Notes under the pieces: model-generated
The model's database searches: none
Told to the model about the DNA's origin: nothing
What the model saw: the letters and a program-made list of their open reading frames with translations, nothing else
Program-made: the position numbers and the translations under genes
Source: Limnoperna fortunei
Taxonomy: Eukaryota > Mollusca > Bivalvia > Mytilida > Modiolidae
NCBI GenBank assembly: GCA_944474755.1
Contig: OX104119.1
Span: forward strand, 47,241,657 to 47,305,656
Direction of reading: 5' to 3'
Length of the DNA: 64,000 nt
Part shown: positions 24,269 through 36,410 of the stretch, piece after piece
Position numbering within the stretch: position 1 is the first letter of the stretch
Layout: every line of letters starts with the position of its first letter

Positions 24269-24879
24269 TACTCTCCCTTCTTCCTTTATGATTTCTCCTG
24301 AAATCATGTATAATTGACATATACATCTAGGAATTATGCAGCCAATAAAAACCTGCACATTGTACAAAAAACAAAATGCCATATTTACAAACGTAATGCA
24401 TATTATGTCTTTAAAAGCATATCACTGTATATTGACCTTTAATTTTCTACTCTCTGAATAATAGTTTATTTAACTTGACTATAATAGAACATGTTCCTAA
24501 AATAAAACATACTGTACAATTAAAACATTTTATCTGCAAGAATCCAACTGATTCATATAACATAAATATTAACACAATTATTTCAAACCACATTTCATAT
24601 ATATTCTCTATGTTTACTACGTATTACATCTATATTTCCTGCTATTTTACATTAGTACATAATGTCATTTCACCATATTTCACATATTACATATATTTAC
24701 TAATTTTAAGTCCTCAATATTTCTTCTTATGTTTCACTCAGTTTTCTTTTAGTTTACTTTTCGGATTTCTGTATGAATTATACATGGACTTCAGGAAGTA
24801 GCAGTCCTTCCTCTCATAAGAGAGTGGCGCCTGAAGGATGCTATCCACAACCAGCTGACTGGCACTGAACCAAGGATCC

Positions 24880-24948
24880 TAATAAATTGTATTTCAAATA
24901 AGAAACTTATATTAACTGTGAAAACTATATAATTTTTCACTGGTGATA
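24880..24948 (+). repeat. 69-bp direct repeat, copy B
   Basis: Exact second copy of 24200-24268. It follows a GC-richer island directly (…CCAAGGATCC). Identity over 69 bp in AT-rich non-coding DNA points to recent duplication or to an assembly artefact. Confidence 0.95.
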
Positions 24949-25013
24949 GTACATCTGAGTGGTTCCCTTTCTGTTACAATATTCTGGATTGGTTAATTGA
25001 CTGTCCCGATGTC

Positions 25014-25139
25014 TTAGTTACAACACTTCGTGGTGGCTAGTCCAATGTTACTACTTTTAGATCTAGCGAGCCGTGAAGAAAGAGTTGTTGGGTCAAATGG
25101 AATGAAGATATTCGATACAGGATAATCATGGCGAGTTGA
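25014..25139 (-). CDS. Speculative terminal exon of an unknown gene
   Basis: On the - strand an acceptor TATTTTGTTCCTAG is followed by an open frame of 41 codons ending in TAA at 25014-25016. The product starts STRHDYPVSNIFIPFDP and ends ATTKCCN. Composition is more protein-like than the usual chance frames here. I recognise no family, and no upstream exon could be tied to it (a Cys/Ser-rich island at 25495-25570 is a candidate). A chance frame remains likely. Confidence 0.2.
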   Translation of the reverse strand, partial: STRHDYPVSNIFIPFDPTTLSSRLARSKSSNIGLATTKCCN

Positions 25140-28100
25140 CTAGGAACAAAATATTAATCTGTGTGATAGCTACAAACACCACATTGTGCTACATGTATTA
25201 CTTTCGAAGCCGAGGTCTAGTAAAATATAGTTCTCTATATTCAATTCCGTAAAAATTATCCAACACGGCGAGATTTATTTCAGCTGATAGGAGTCCACTC
25301 GTCTTAGGTAATCATGAACATACAAATAGAAATACATACAAATTATTACGTCAATAGAAATGTTTATTTCCATGACTTAAAAATATGAGCACTGGATGAT
25401 ATCACGGAGCTGTCCAGCGTATGCCCATTGTCAAAAAGTCGATACACATGTTTTTATTTTTTTTAACATGTATCATCTTTTTAAATTTTCTTTTAGGCGT
25501 GCTGTGGTCAGTGTAGTGAAGAAAGAATTGGCTGTTGCGGAGAAGGAAACGCCCAGGGTAGTTATTTAAAGGGGATGCATTTACATATTTCACTTGTCGG
25601 ATGCATTTTCATATTTCAACTGTCATCGTTTCTCACATTTCTCAATATTCAATGCTAGCTAAAATTAAAATAGCTAAATTAAAGGGGTTTGGCAGACGAT
25701 AGATGTCTATTTCAGATGCATCACCAAAACGTTTGCACGACATTGGGTTTGGTCTTATAATATATACTTGAGGAACGGCTAGTAACTTAAATTCTTATCT
25801 CATTTTAATAGATCGTTTATTTCTATTTTGGGCAGGGACATATTTTTTTCAATTTGTTAATATTGTTAAAGCTACATAAAACATTTTACAAGTCATGAAG
25901 GCGGTTCAGTGAACAAGTCAACGTTCGTGCTGTCTGAGTCAACATGTTCACCAACGGATATTTTCTCCACTTTTTTTCACAGTTAATTTGTCAGATAAGA
26001 AATCTCACACTATTAAATTGTCGCTGTCAAACCCTTGATGACGGGGATCACAAACGCTGAATATAAAGTCGAGAACATCTATATACGTAAATATAAAAAT
26101 ATTCATATCAGTCTTTGTTGACTAAGGTCATAAATTATGTCAAAAGGGTAAAATTACAATTTAATATAGCACATCGGTAAATGATGAATATTTATTTTCG
26201 TGTGTACTCTTGCATGTCTTAAGACAGAGTACTTGAAATAGCGACGGGCGTTTTGTGTATTCAGATGTCTGAATAAATATAATATCTGCACCGTGATAAA
26301 TTAAAAATATTTTGCCTTCTTCGTGTTATCTTCAAATAATAAATCTCCACCTTTGTAGACCGTGTATATGTTAAGGATCGGTGCATTTGAATTCATTTCT
26401 CTCTGCATGCGTTGCTGTCTCGACTGAGGATTACCTTATAGAAAACGGATTTAAATTACCTTGTAAACAGATCGGATTTCGCTACTTACAAGGTAAGTTC
26501 CGGGTGTGAAATACAACATTTATCATAAATGCAATTATTTTATCATGTATAATAGTTACTGTATTTTAAAGAAATTTATCCATGGGTATCTACACTTGGG
26601 TCCAGTTTAGTTAAAACATATTTGTAAAGAACAAGAGGATAAGACACCAGTAAGTAGTCCTTGCGGTCTTCTCTTTTATACAGTTATAATATATGTGATC
26701 ATGTTGAATGAAAGATACATGTAGTTAAACAGAAACTAAATATATACAAAAGCAATGTTGGATAAATAAGAAAAAAAAGAAAACAGTAGAACGAAGGACT
26801 GAGAGACACCTATGTTAATTTACACCTTTCCTTGTTAAAAGATAACTCGGTTAAATCTTTCGTTTAAACTGTGTTGCTGTTGGTCGCCATTTAACCACTA
26901 GGGTAAGGTGAAGCATATTTATACTTTTGTAAACAAAGGTTTAAAAACACTGAAGATTTTTTTCCTATTATCATTTATTTTTTGTACAATAGACTTAAGG
27001 CATTTAGCCAAAAAGGGGCTAAAACTTAATTTTACTGAACATGATTTTTTACTACGTTAAGTCCATGTAAAGTGACTGTTAAAGTTAGGGTTTATGTCAC
27101 ATTGTTTTTTTATTGATCCATTTCCTCCTACTTTTTGTCAAAATTTCATTTTTATTACAAACTTTTTAAAAGCCAACAAAACACAATGAAATACTTAATA
27201 TTTCGTCGTGCTGTTAAGAAAAAAAACTTGTATAAAACCTTTTTAAAAATGAAGAACCTAAATATGATTAATAATATTTTCTACATTGATTTACTTATTA
27301 TTCAAAGTAATACCCAATACAAAAAAACAATCAATCGAGTGATATTGTTTAGCACATCAAACATATTCAGTACTAATTTATAAGTTTTGCCCAGCCGATA
27401 TATGAAGCGAATATTCAAACACGTAGAAAATTAAAATTAATATCGACTGTGGCCTTTCTGTTCTATTTTGTCATTTTAGCTCATTTCACTGCCTGACGTC
27501 TTAACATTATGGTGAGCGTGGATTCACTCCCGGTTTGTGATATGTGACGTTTAGCTTAATGGATTTAATATAGATAATTCTTATGATTTGGGGAAGGGTT
27601 TGTTTTGTTCGTTTTTTCCTATGTGTGTGTGTGTGGTAGGGGAGGGTAGTATTTTTTCACCAAGTATTTGTTCTACCATACAACTTAATAGTTTATCAAC
27701 TCTGTATAAATAATATCTTTTGCTAGACATTTTACGGACCGTAAGCTAAACATTATGAATGTGTTGTTAAAAATGACATGCACATTTTAATGTGTCACAC
27801 TAGTTTGAATAATGTACACGCAGGTCATACAAAGGCACGGGGTTATGAGGTATAAACACATATTATATTTGTTACATAAAAACATGTTGACAACAAAATT
27901 TACAAGCAAGTTGATTTAATTCGATTCAATGAAAACATTTTCGTCTTGTAAAATTTATTTTATTTTAGAAATATATTCCAAAACTTTAATTCTCCATTGA
28001 TATCGTCAGAAATTATCAGCGTTTAATCAAGATTAAATAAGTTCATAATGTGAAGGGTTTTCTCTTATAAATCCTTGAATTTAGTGTCATCTCTTTTTCA

Positions 28101-28586
28101 CCTAAACATACCTGTCATTTATCGTCCCCCGATTGGGGGGCAATAAAACTAATAATGGCCTGCTGTTCATCTTTAAACACTCGTTATTTACTTTTATCAA
28201 AGCGATCTTATAAATCAAGTGGTGAGTAAATAACACAAGGACATTGTTAAGCGATTTGTAAATATGGCTGACATCTTGAAAATCAATTTTTGCACGCCCT
28301 TTTGCGTCACCAGGTCTGTACACTAACATGAGGTGAAGCTGGTTGCACGACTGCTTGATTAATTAGCCTCACTATGTAATATTTTAGGGTACCAGTTTAC
28401 CATTTTCTCCATCATGTGGCGCATTAAACGTACGATGGTGTTGCTTTTTCGGCAAAGATTAAGCAAATATTATTGTCTTTTAAGCTCTTGACGCTTCTTA
28501 TTGTTTTATCATATGTCATAGTTTTAACTGAATGTAAAAACTTTTGAGAGAAACTAATTTAGCATTAATTTTGTTGGTTAATTTAA

Positions 28587-28840
28587 TATTTAACGCCATT
28601 GTCGTCGTTTTTTAACCTATATAATGGCGTCCATTTTTGTGGTTGGGGGGGGGGGGAGGAGCTAAAGTAACTATTGACAACCACCCAACTAGCGACAGAA
28701 AAAAACTAGCAATCCTTTTCAGTTAATGTTTCAGTCACGCTTACCCTGTATGGCAGTAACACTCCAACGCTTAACGTTAGTGTAATCACGTCGTTAATCA
28801 AAAGTAGATGACTAACCAGTAACCATTCGGCTACCAATTA
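28587..28840 (-). repeat. Decayed SINE with a 12-G run
   Basis: In + orientation: TTAACGCCATTGTCGTC, ATAATGGCGTCCATTTTTGT, then a run of 12 G (28645-28656) where the consensus has TTGGGGAGGAAG, GCAATCCTTTTCAGTTAATG, GCTTACCCTGTATGGCAGTA, and a head resembling ACCATTCGGCTACC. It lies head to head with the next SINE. Confidence 0.75.
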
Positions 28841-28846
28841 ACCCTC

Positions 28847-29075
28847 AGGGGCCTCGGCGAGTGGTTAAGGTACTATTGATCACGTGGTCTGTCAACACTG
28901 AAGTTGAGGGTTCTCACTGCGGACAGTGTGTACTCGACTACAATCTTAATTGAAGAGGATTGCCAGTGTTTCTACCGCCCGTTGGGGTTTTTTCCGGCTT
29001 CCTCCCCAATAAAAACTGGACGCCTTTATATTGATGCAAAATGTTAAAAATGGCGTTAAACACCATTTAAACAAA
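28847..29075 (+). repeat. tRNA-derived SINE with small deletions
   Basis: GGGGCCTCGGCGAGTGGTTA (A box), TATTGATCACGTGGTCTGTC, a B box shortened to GAGGGTTCTCACTGCGG, ACTCGACTACAATCTTAATT, AAAAACTGGACGCC, and a tail AACACCATTTAAACAAACTA. Its tRNA head abuts the head of the opposite-strand copy, so the pair forms a large imperfect inverted repeat. Confidence 0.9.
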
Positions 29076-29402
29076 CTAAGAAACCAATAAACGCTCAAAT
29101 ATAAATGTTTGTGTGTATTTATCAATAGCTTCTGTGCTAAGCATCTAAAGGAATAATATACAATAATGCATTTTCCTGAACACTTAATGGTATACAATAT
29201 CATGACTAAATTTGTATGGGCACAATTTATAAAATGCACAAAATTCTTCTACACTTTAACATCATGGCTGCTTCCTTAAGCCTTCACCTTGAAGTTCCAA
29301 AATTAAAACCACATAAACAATGTCTTGCATATTCACGATAAACTCATTCGTTTTATCGCAATTTAACCAATAGTAAATAGACCATTACTTATGGGGGTTC
29401 CA

Positions 29403-29490
29403 TAGTCCGAAAATCCTCTGTCGTCCAACGCTTTTTTTGAGTGGGACACACGCAAGAAAAAGCGTTAGACGGCAGAGGATTCTCGGACTA
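29403..29490. repeat. Compact foldback hairpin, ~36-bp arms
   Basis: TAGTCCGAAAATCCTCTGTC with GTCCAACGC and a T run is mirrored by an A run, GCGTTAGAC and GGCAGAGGATTCTCGGACTA. Only a few mismatches occur, and the loop is about 18 bp. It looks like a miniature inverted-repeat element or a recent foldback. No target duplication is evident. Confidence 0.8.
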
Positions 29491-30428
29491 GGGGTTGCAT
29501 AGACATTCCTTACCGCTCTAGAAAAAAACCTAAATTGTAATACATATTAAAAACCTAATTTTTATTGTATATCAAAGCTTTGATTAAGGTGAAAAGTGCA
29601 ATTTTAGTATTGATGACATCGGGAATATTGAAGTATATTTGCACAAGTGCAATATGAAATTTATTGCACGCTTACTTTACGTTACCTTCTATAGATAATA
29701 TTATGTTGCTATACAATCAAATCTAATAGTAGCTAATTCTTATTAAATTTCAGGCTGCAAATAATTGATAAAAAGGTTTTTGTAATCTACATAAACTTAC
29801 ATATAGACATAACATTCTAATACGTTTTAAAGATATACTTGCATCAGATATATGGGTTTTATAAATTATCCACAGATTTTTTTACTTTAATGCAGTGATT
29901 TCGAGACATGACGAAAAGATTTTTTCAGATGCGACTTAAACTTTAAAATAATAATAACCGTTTGATCTAGCCTTTTTACAGCTTTGGTATAGATATGTGG
30001 CCCATTAAAACGTTCTGAATGAATTCATTTGAAATTTAAATAGTTATGAGTGATAAACAATTTGTAGCAACGCGATTTCTATCAATCTCTTTCAAGTTAT
30101 CCGCAGATTTGTCATTTTTCACGGTACAATGATGTCCTGTTGGGTAACAACTCTCATGAATGTTTAATTTCTGAAATCTACTACGAGTAAAATTAAACAC
30201 GAACCTTAATGACAATATAACATTTCTGATAAAGGTCGCAATCGGGATTTTTCAGCCATAGGAAATGTAATCTTACGAGACGCTAGACGAGGTGAATATA
30301 CATTTTTTTAAGGGATAAGAATATACAATTACTGACGTTGATATAGGGATTTCTCAACCGCAGAAAATGTCAAATAAACATCGTCTATCGGAGCAAATCT
30401 ATTGTTTGAAGGTTACTTGGTGGCCGAG

Positions 30429-30827
30429 TGTTTAAGGTTGTTAGTTACCTACTACGTATCATCGGCGTGTCTACACTGAGGTTGAGCGTTGGGGTGTTAC
30501 AGACGCTTTCATTGTTGTTGACAAGACTTGTATGCTACAATCGCGTAAAGGAATCAGATACTGGTTAAGGTAGATAGTTACCTACTACGTATCATCGGAG
30601 TGTCTACACTGAGGTTGAGCGTTGGGGTGTTACAGACGCTTTTATTGTTGTTGACAAGACTTGTATGCTACAATCGCGTAAAGGAATCAGATACTGGTTA
30701 AGGTAGATAGTTACCTACTACGTATCATCGGAGTGTCTACGCTGAGGTTGAGCGTTGGGGTGTTACAGACGCTTTTATTGTTGTTGACAAGACTTGTATG
30801 CTACAATCGCTTAATGAATCAGATACA
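30429..30827 (+). repeat. 133-bp tandem repeat, three copies, led by a SINE head
   Basis: Starts of AGTTACCTACTACGTATCAT occur at 30443, 30576 and 30709, exactly 133 bp apart. Each unit also carries CTACACTGAGGTTGAGCGTT (CTACGC in the third), GGGGTGTTACAGACGC and GACAAGACTTGTATGCTACA. Copies differ by only a few bases. Just upstream, TTGGTGGCCGAGTGTTTAAG is a SINE A box region. Later units keep GGTTAAGGTAG and the CACTGAGGTTGAG piece, so the array grew from a SINE head fused to unrelated sequence. Confidence 0.95.
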
Positions 30828-32388
30828 TTGTTTGAATGACCGAAATTAAGACGACTTTTCTGATTGACTACTGAACAATTGTACTTTCAATCTATTATAA
30901 GGGTAAACCTAGTTAATATTGGATTCCGCTTGACCGCTTGTTGACTATTTTTGAAATAAAACTGTTCACGTGGATAAAAACTTTATTTTGATGCAATTTT
31001 AGTAGTTGCTATTTAATGTGACTGAAAAGTAGTATTTAAACCAATAAAAAAGGCGTAAAATTCTAATCATGTAGTGCTATATTTTATTACATGCTATTTA
31101 GTCTGTATACAGGTGATATGTGCTTTTTTCTCGGTAAATTTTTTTTGGATTTTATTAGGACAAGAAGTATGCGAAGTGTTTTGCAAATTCAACACATAGT
31201 TGCTTTTTTTAACGGTTTCAGATTTTTATTCCAGGATAAGTAGCGATACATACATTTCCAATTTGGGGTTTCTGTTTGCGGTAAAACTTTAAATTTAAGA
31301 TAAACAATAAAAAATAAAATTGCAGGTTTTATGATAAAACTCGATTTAGGATATACCAGTTCCATTCCTACCCAATAATTGATGATATCGGGGTTAAGTA
31401 CGATTTTAATTAAAACGATAAGAAGAAAAAGTACTCGTCGTATCAAATATACACCTACTAAGTATTTTGTATACCTGTATTTCGCACTTAACAGTGTTTT
31501 ATCACCTGTTAGGACATACATGTATTACCTGTCGGCAATGCTATAGTTGACCTCGCATTATCTACCAAAGTGACATGAATTACATTAGATCATCTCGGTT
31601 TGTGTATTGCCCTAATCTTGATGTTCATTTTGTTTGATATGTATTAACCTTTGACCTTAACACCTGCAAAGAAACGAATAGGCAACACATTTCTTTGTAT
31701 TACTTTATTGATTGCAGAATTTATTTTGCACTTTTATAACAGGAATGATTTTGCGTAACGTTCACATTTTGAAGGACAGCTCGACACACCATTAATCTTT
31801 TTCTGACAGTGTTTTTGGACAGATAATTTATCTATGTGAAAAATATTAATAAATATTGAAGAAATTAATCGAACATAATTTCCTGTTTTATTAAAGAATT
31901 TTGACAATTAATTGATGGATTACATTTTTAATATTGGGGTTGCCTATTTCATTGACCATGAGAAAGATGAACAGATATAATTGAGCGGAAATTTCGGCAT
32001 AAATTAACTCTAATTATGCAATACACGTACATATATAAAGGATGTCTCCAGCTTGACAATAAATGTCAAAATATATTACTGGTTATTTTTAGAAGAAAAA
32101 CGTAAATTCTATTCAAGTATTCGTTTACATAAAACTTAACATCATAGTACTAAAATACCTTCATTTAAAAATATACCAAAGTGTAAATAAATTATCTACA
32201 TGTGTGGTTTACTAGTGAAACATGACAGTCAAAACTATACTCAAAATTTATTATAATTGGTTTATGTTGTACAAATAAATAACCAATTTATTTATTCAAC
32301 TTAAAAACTAAAACAATTTTAAAGAGGACCAATTAATAATTACATGCAAACAGTTGTTTATGCTCTTTCTAAAGTCAACTGACTGAAC
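30828..32388. other. AT-rich intergenic, nothing recognised
   Basis: The 110-residue frame at 31189-31521 (-) has alternating hydrophobic and basic stretches but no motif, no splice context and AT-driven composition. I treat it as chance. Confidence 0.4.
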
Positions 32389-32560
32389 AAAAACTCTCAC
32401 TGCGGGTAAGGGTGGGCTGGAATCTTAACTGACAAGGATTGTCAGGTAGGGTTTTAGGATTTTATCGGGTACTTCGGCTTCCTCTGCCAATACAAACTGG
32501 ACGACATGATATAGCTGAACAATGGCTGAAAGTCGCGTTTAAACACCCAACAAAAACCTC
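32389..32560 (+). repeat. SINE, 5' truncated
   Basis: Begins at ACTCTCACTGCGGGTAAGG (just after the B box) and keeps GGAATCTTAACTGACAAGGA, TTATCGGGTACTTCGGCTTC, ACAAACTGGACGACATGATA, TAGCTGAACAATGGCTGAAA and the end GCGTTTAAACACCCAACAAA. Confidence 0.85.
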
Positions 32561-33860
32561 TCAAATTTTATATTAATTCCGTTAATAATAGCGCTCAAGC
32601 CGAGACAATTACCAAAATATGCTTGTAATAGTCACGGAAAAAAAATCACCATGTCCGAAGAAATACATGTATAAATGTACATAGCAGTAAACCCCACACC
32701 TACTCCGTTTATAAAGGAACTAATTCCCACACAAAAGCAATGCCAACTCCCCTTACAAACCTTCTTGCGCCACTTTAGGACTAAGTTGAAATACGAACAC
32801 GTGTCCACGGAAACAATAAACCCACCAAGCTAATAAACGAACTAATGTTCATTGGAACAATAAACCCACTTCGCTGATAAACGGGCAAATGTCCACGAGA
32901 ACAATATACCGACTACGCTTATTAACGAACTAAGTACATACACACACATAGTCAAGACCACGGGAACGTTGTAACTAATTTACTATTTTAGATTATTTTT
33001 TAATTATTGATAAAAACACAAGAAACATTGTTGAAATGTATAAATTAAGAGAATAATTCAGATGAAAGGGAGCGATAATCCAGCTTTAATAAGATTTAAA
33101 GTTTGAACGTGCTTAATTAAATATAAGTTAAATTGAAACATTGTGACTATTCTTTCATCCCGGTGCAGTAGAACATGTTATATTTAGAAGCCAGCAATGA
33201 TATGTTTAGACATAACGTCAGGTGTTCGTACTTGTCGCCCAAAAAAATGCTATGGCTGGGTTTACGGCGTAATACTCTAAAAGATAACGTGTCGAATAAA
33301 ACATGTTTGGTTCTAACATAAAACTATAACAATTGTTAATCACAGTTGAATTGTTTTAAAAAATAGATTTATAAAATCAAATACTTTTTGTTATTAGTAA
33401 AAACCCAGATTTAGAGATTTTTTTGTATGTCCTGGGTAACAAATTTATGGCGTAAACAAAGTCTGGGAATACGGTGCAACTTATATAGATACCGCAATCT
33501 CTTATAAAATTGCCATGTTGAAGGTCCTTTGGTAATAAGTTGTCCCTTGTTATTATATTTAACGAAACCAGGACGTCATTGGCAATTTTGCTTGCGGAAG
33601 TTCAAAATAGTCCCATGCGCCAGTTTTTCATATTAATGAAGCAATTTAATGCATAGGAAATAGCTGAAAATTGCAGCTGGTATGAAATTTATATGTAAAT
33701 GTTATCATCTCTTAGATTAAGTTTAGGGAGTTTTATAAATGCAAAAAAAAGATCACTTTTCGGAAAAGATAATATACACACAAATTTAACACGTCGCAAG
33801 TACCATTTGAAACGAAATAACGGTAATGAAACGCCCTATTTTAAATGTGATTTTTTTCGG

Positions 33861-34032
33861 GCATGCAGGATGTAGTAAATACAAATCTTAATTGAAAAGG
33901 ATTGCCAATTTTCCTACCGAAGGTCGGGGTTTTTTTCCGTGTACTCCGGCTTCCTTCTCCAATTAAAACTGGACGCCATTATAGTAGCTAAAAAAATTGC
34001 TGACAACATAAAAACAAACAAAACAAGCAAAT
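33861..34032 (+). repeat. SINE, 5' truncated
   Basis: Starts at GCATGCAGGATGTAG and keeps AAATCTTAATTGAAAAGGAT, TTGCCAATTTTCCTACCGAA, TCCGTGTACTCCGGCTTCC, AAAACTGGACGCCATTATAG and AAATTGCTGACAACATAAAA with an AAACAAAC tail. The 71-residue frame at 33939 is spurious. Confidence 0.85.
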
Positions 34033-34511
34033 TTAAGCACTATGATGTCTATGAAGTACTAAGGGCCTTTGCAATTATATATTTGAATGAAGAACTAATC
34101 GATCTTTATTATTTAGTTATATTTCTCGATCTACCACTTGCAATGTGCATTTAAATATTAATTAGTTTAATTAAAAGCGTGTAGATAAATATAAAATGAG
34201 ATATTAACACAAGACTCTAGAAACCCAATTTCTGAATGTGTTTTGATGTGAAGAAAATTTAAAATATTAGTTTTGAACGTACACCGCAAATATTAAGCGT
34301 AAATGCAGCATCCCTATGATTAAGTAATTAGAATTCTAGACTAAGTGTATATAAACGCTGCAGTTATGTCAAGTCAAATTGCCAGTGGAAAAATCATCTT
34401 CGTTATATAACGACAACGTCTGTTAAACAAATTACTGATCTAGCATAGGAGATGTTATTTTTGTAAATTCTCTGTTGTAAAGCACAAACAAAAATCTGTT
34501 TGCTGACAAAA

Positions 34512-34535
34512 ATGTCTGTGAGAAGACCGGGCAGG
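34512..34535 (+). CDS. Candidate leader exon of the sulfotransferase-like gene
   Basis: ATG in the context GACAAAAATG is followed by eight codons (MSVRRPGR) and a strong donor AGG|GTAAGT, with the intron in phase 0. The next good coding exon begins at 36411 after a TTTGCAG acceptor and its frame also opens at phase 0, so splicing would add MSVRRPGR in front of MSSFREK. No transcript evidence is available. The exon may instead be non-coding or unrelated, and translation may start at the Met at 36411. Confidence 0.35.
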
Positions 34536-36410
34536 GTAAGTTTTATTCTTAGTGGTGGGACGCCGAGATGGGTGGCGGAAAAATCGGAAATTTCGAGCAG
34601 TGGGTGGGGTTAATCTGTCGTTATTAAGCCTTGTATTTTTAGATAAGCGCAACATTAATACTGAGTGTAACGTATTACTTGTAAAATCGAATTAATGCGC
34701 ATGTATATCATGCACAATTTTTCGTTCGTAAACCTGTTTTCAAATTTGTCATCCTCAAACGACATATATGTATACGTAATATAATTTTCTAAAACTGGCG
34801 GTATTCCAAACCTTATGTTCAAAATAATTTCAAGGATTATTACACACGTCCGGTATCACAATTCTAATTAAAGTACTGCATGAACCTCCAAAAACATGCT
34901 CTCGTATCTTTCTTAAACTTGCGGTATTCAAAAGCCTGTTTTTTCACTATTTTAAAAGATAAATACAAAAATGCTGTTCAGAATTAAAAAAAACAAATTG
35001 CATGTATGTACTTGTAGATAAAATGTTCTTCTATCTATTGAGAACGACATGATTATAAAAGGTTAGACCACTTCTGCTGCTATTTATATATATAGTTATT
35101 TATTTTATTTGTATACACATATGAAGGAAACGTTTATGACATTCATAATTGATATTTTACAGCACAGAAACTGCTAGTAAAACTCTCCCTTAATACATAA
35201 ACATGTCGCTACCTTCGTAAGATTTGATGTATCTAGTAAAACAGCGATATATTATCTTGATAAAGTATTCACATGTATGTTTGATTGAGTACGTATTATA
35301 CAAATCTGCAGACACATGCATGCATAACTGAACTGAGCTGTCTTTTGCGCTCAGCAATTTGTCATATTTATATATTTATTCGGTATTTAGTTTCTCTGCT
35401 GTAAGTTGCTTGGGCGAGTACAATAAACAGTTGGCAAACACACGTAGATTACTTTCAACTAAAACATTGAAGGTGTTTACGTCATAAACTATTTTTAATT
35501 TAAAGTTGATCCTTGAGTGTTTGCTTTTCGAAAATAAATGTGTTCTACCTTCAGACCTTAGAATCTAAAATAAACTTTTATTTAAAAAAATAAGTAATTT
35601 ATTACCTAAATATGCAGTAATAAAGGACGCGGAATTTTGAAACTTGAACCATTATCTCTGCGGTTCGAAGGGCTTTGGAAATAGATAGTTGGTCAACTAT
35701 CAGAATATTTTTTGTCTGGGGAGTACTTTACATGCTCTAGTAGTTTAATTATTCTACATATGTTTAATAAGGTTATTTAATGATGTGCTAGTGAGAGTTG
35801 TTGTTCTTTGTTCAGTCAGTTCGGACAATGTTTGTTAACTTTGTGACTTATCTTTAGATTAATCAATTTCTATTATTATGTAAATAATTTTTTGTGATTG
35901 ATTGATTATCATAAGTGTTTGCGTAGCGTCCAGCGAGAACTATTTCATCTGAATTTAATTACAAGTGAACAATAAATGAATCAGTTTAGAAAATCGGATG
36001 GACCTAAAAAAGGTAGTTTGACATAACTGGTATGTTCAGCTAAGTGCCAACGTAGAATTCAGTCCTTTTTATCTGCTACCCTAATCCCAATCTTGTTCGA
36101 CATCTACAAAATGGGGTTTAAATTGTTAGATACATTGCACTATCCCATCGCGGTACTATCTATCGTCCGCGGCCAGGCCTTTCGGATTGCTAGCTGAAAA
36201 CCGTTCAACTCGAGGGCATCCCATCTTCGCCACTCGAGGTTTTGTGATTTAAGATTAGGTCTCATATTTAAAACAGGGCCGTACAATAAAAAAAGTAAAT
36301 AAATTTTAGTGCTTGTTGAATATTGTGTTTTTATGATGTTTGTACCAATATAATGTTTGTATTAATATTATGTTTTAATTTTGAACTGGTTTATGTTTAT
36401 CCTTTTGCAG

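Larger units (their letters stand above)
21405..28586. other. Intergenic, mostly AT-rich; contains unexplained islands
   Basis: No confident gene. Three more GC-rich islands stand out: 23424-23600, 24797-24880 and 24960-25145. The last contains a 126-nt open frame on the - strand (25014-25139) preceded by a good acceptor (TTTTGTTCCTAG on that strand). An exact 69-bp direct duplication is at 24200-24268 and 24880-24948. A donor-like ACAAGGTAAGT occurs at 26488-26498 without an attached coding frame. Some of this must be the 3' untranslated region of the transporter (candidate AATAAA near 22355), but I cannot place its end. Confidence 0.4.

Noticed and set aside
26440..26500. 5' exon ending at ACAAG|GTAAGT
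   Set aside because: Good donor consensus, but no coding frame and no downstream exon in a plausible position; may be chance.
31189..31521. 110-residue - strand open frame
   Set aside because: No motif, start context or conserved feature; expected at this length by chance in AT-rich DNA.
36000..36240. Promoter or exon in the GC-richer patch before the sulfotransferase-like gene
   Set aside because: CTCGAGG...CCTCGAG-type symmetry suggests a repeat remnant; no TATA or clear exon boundary was seen.
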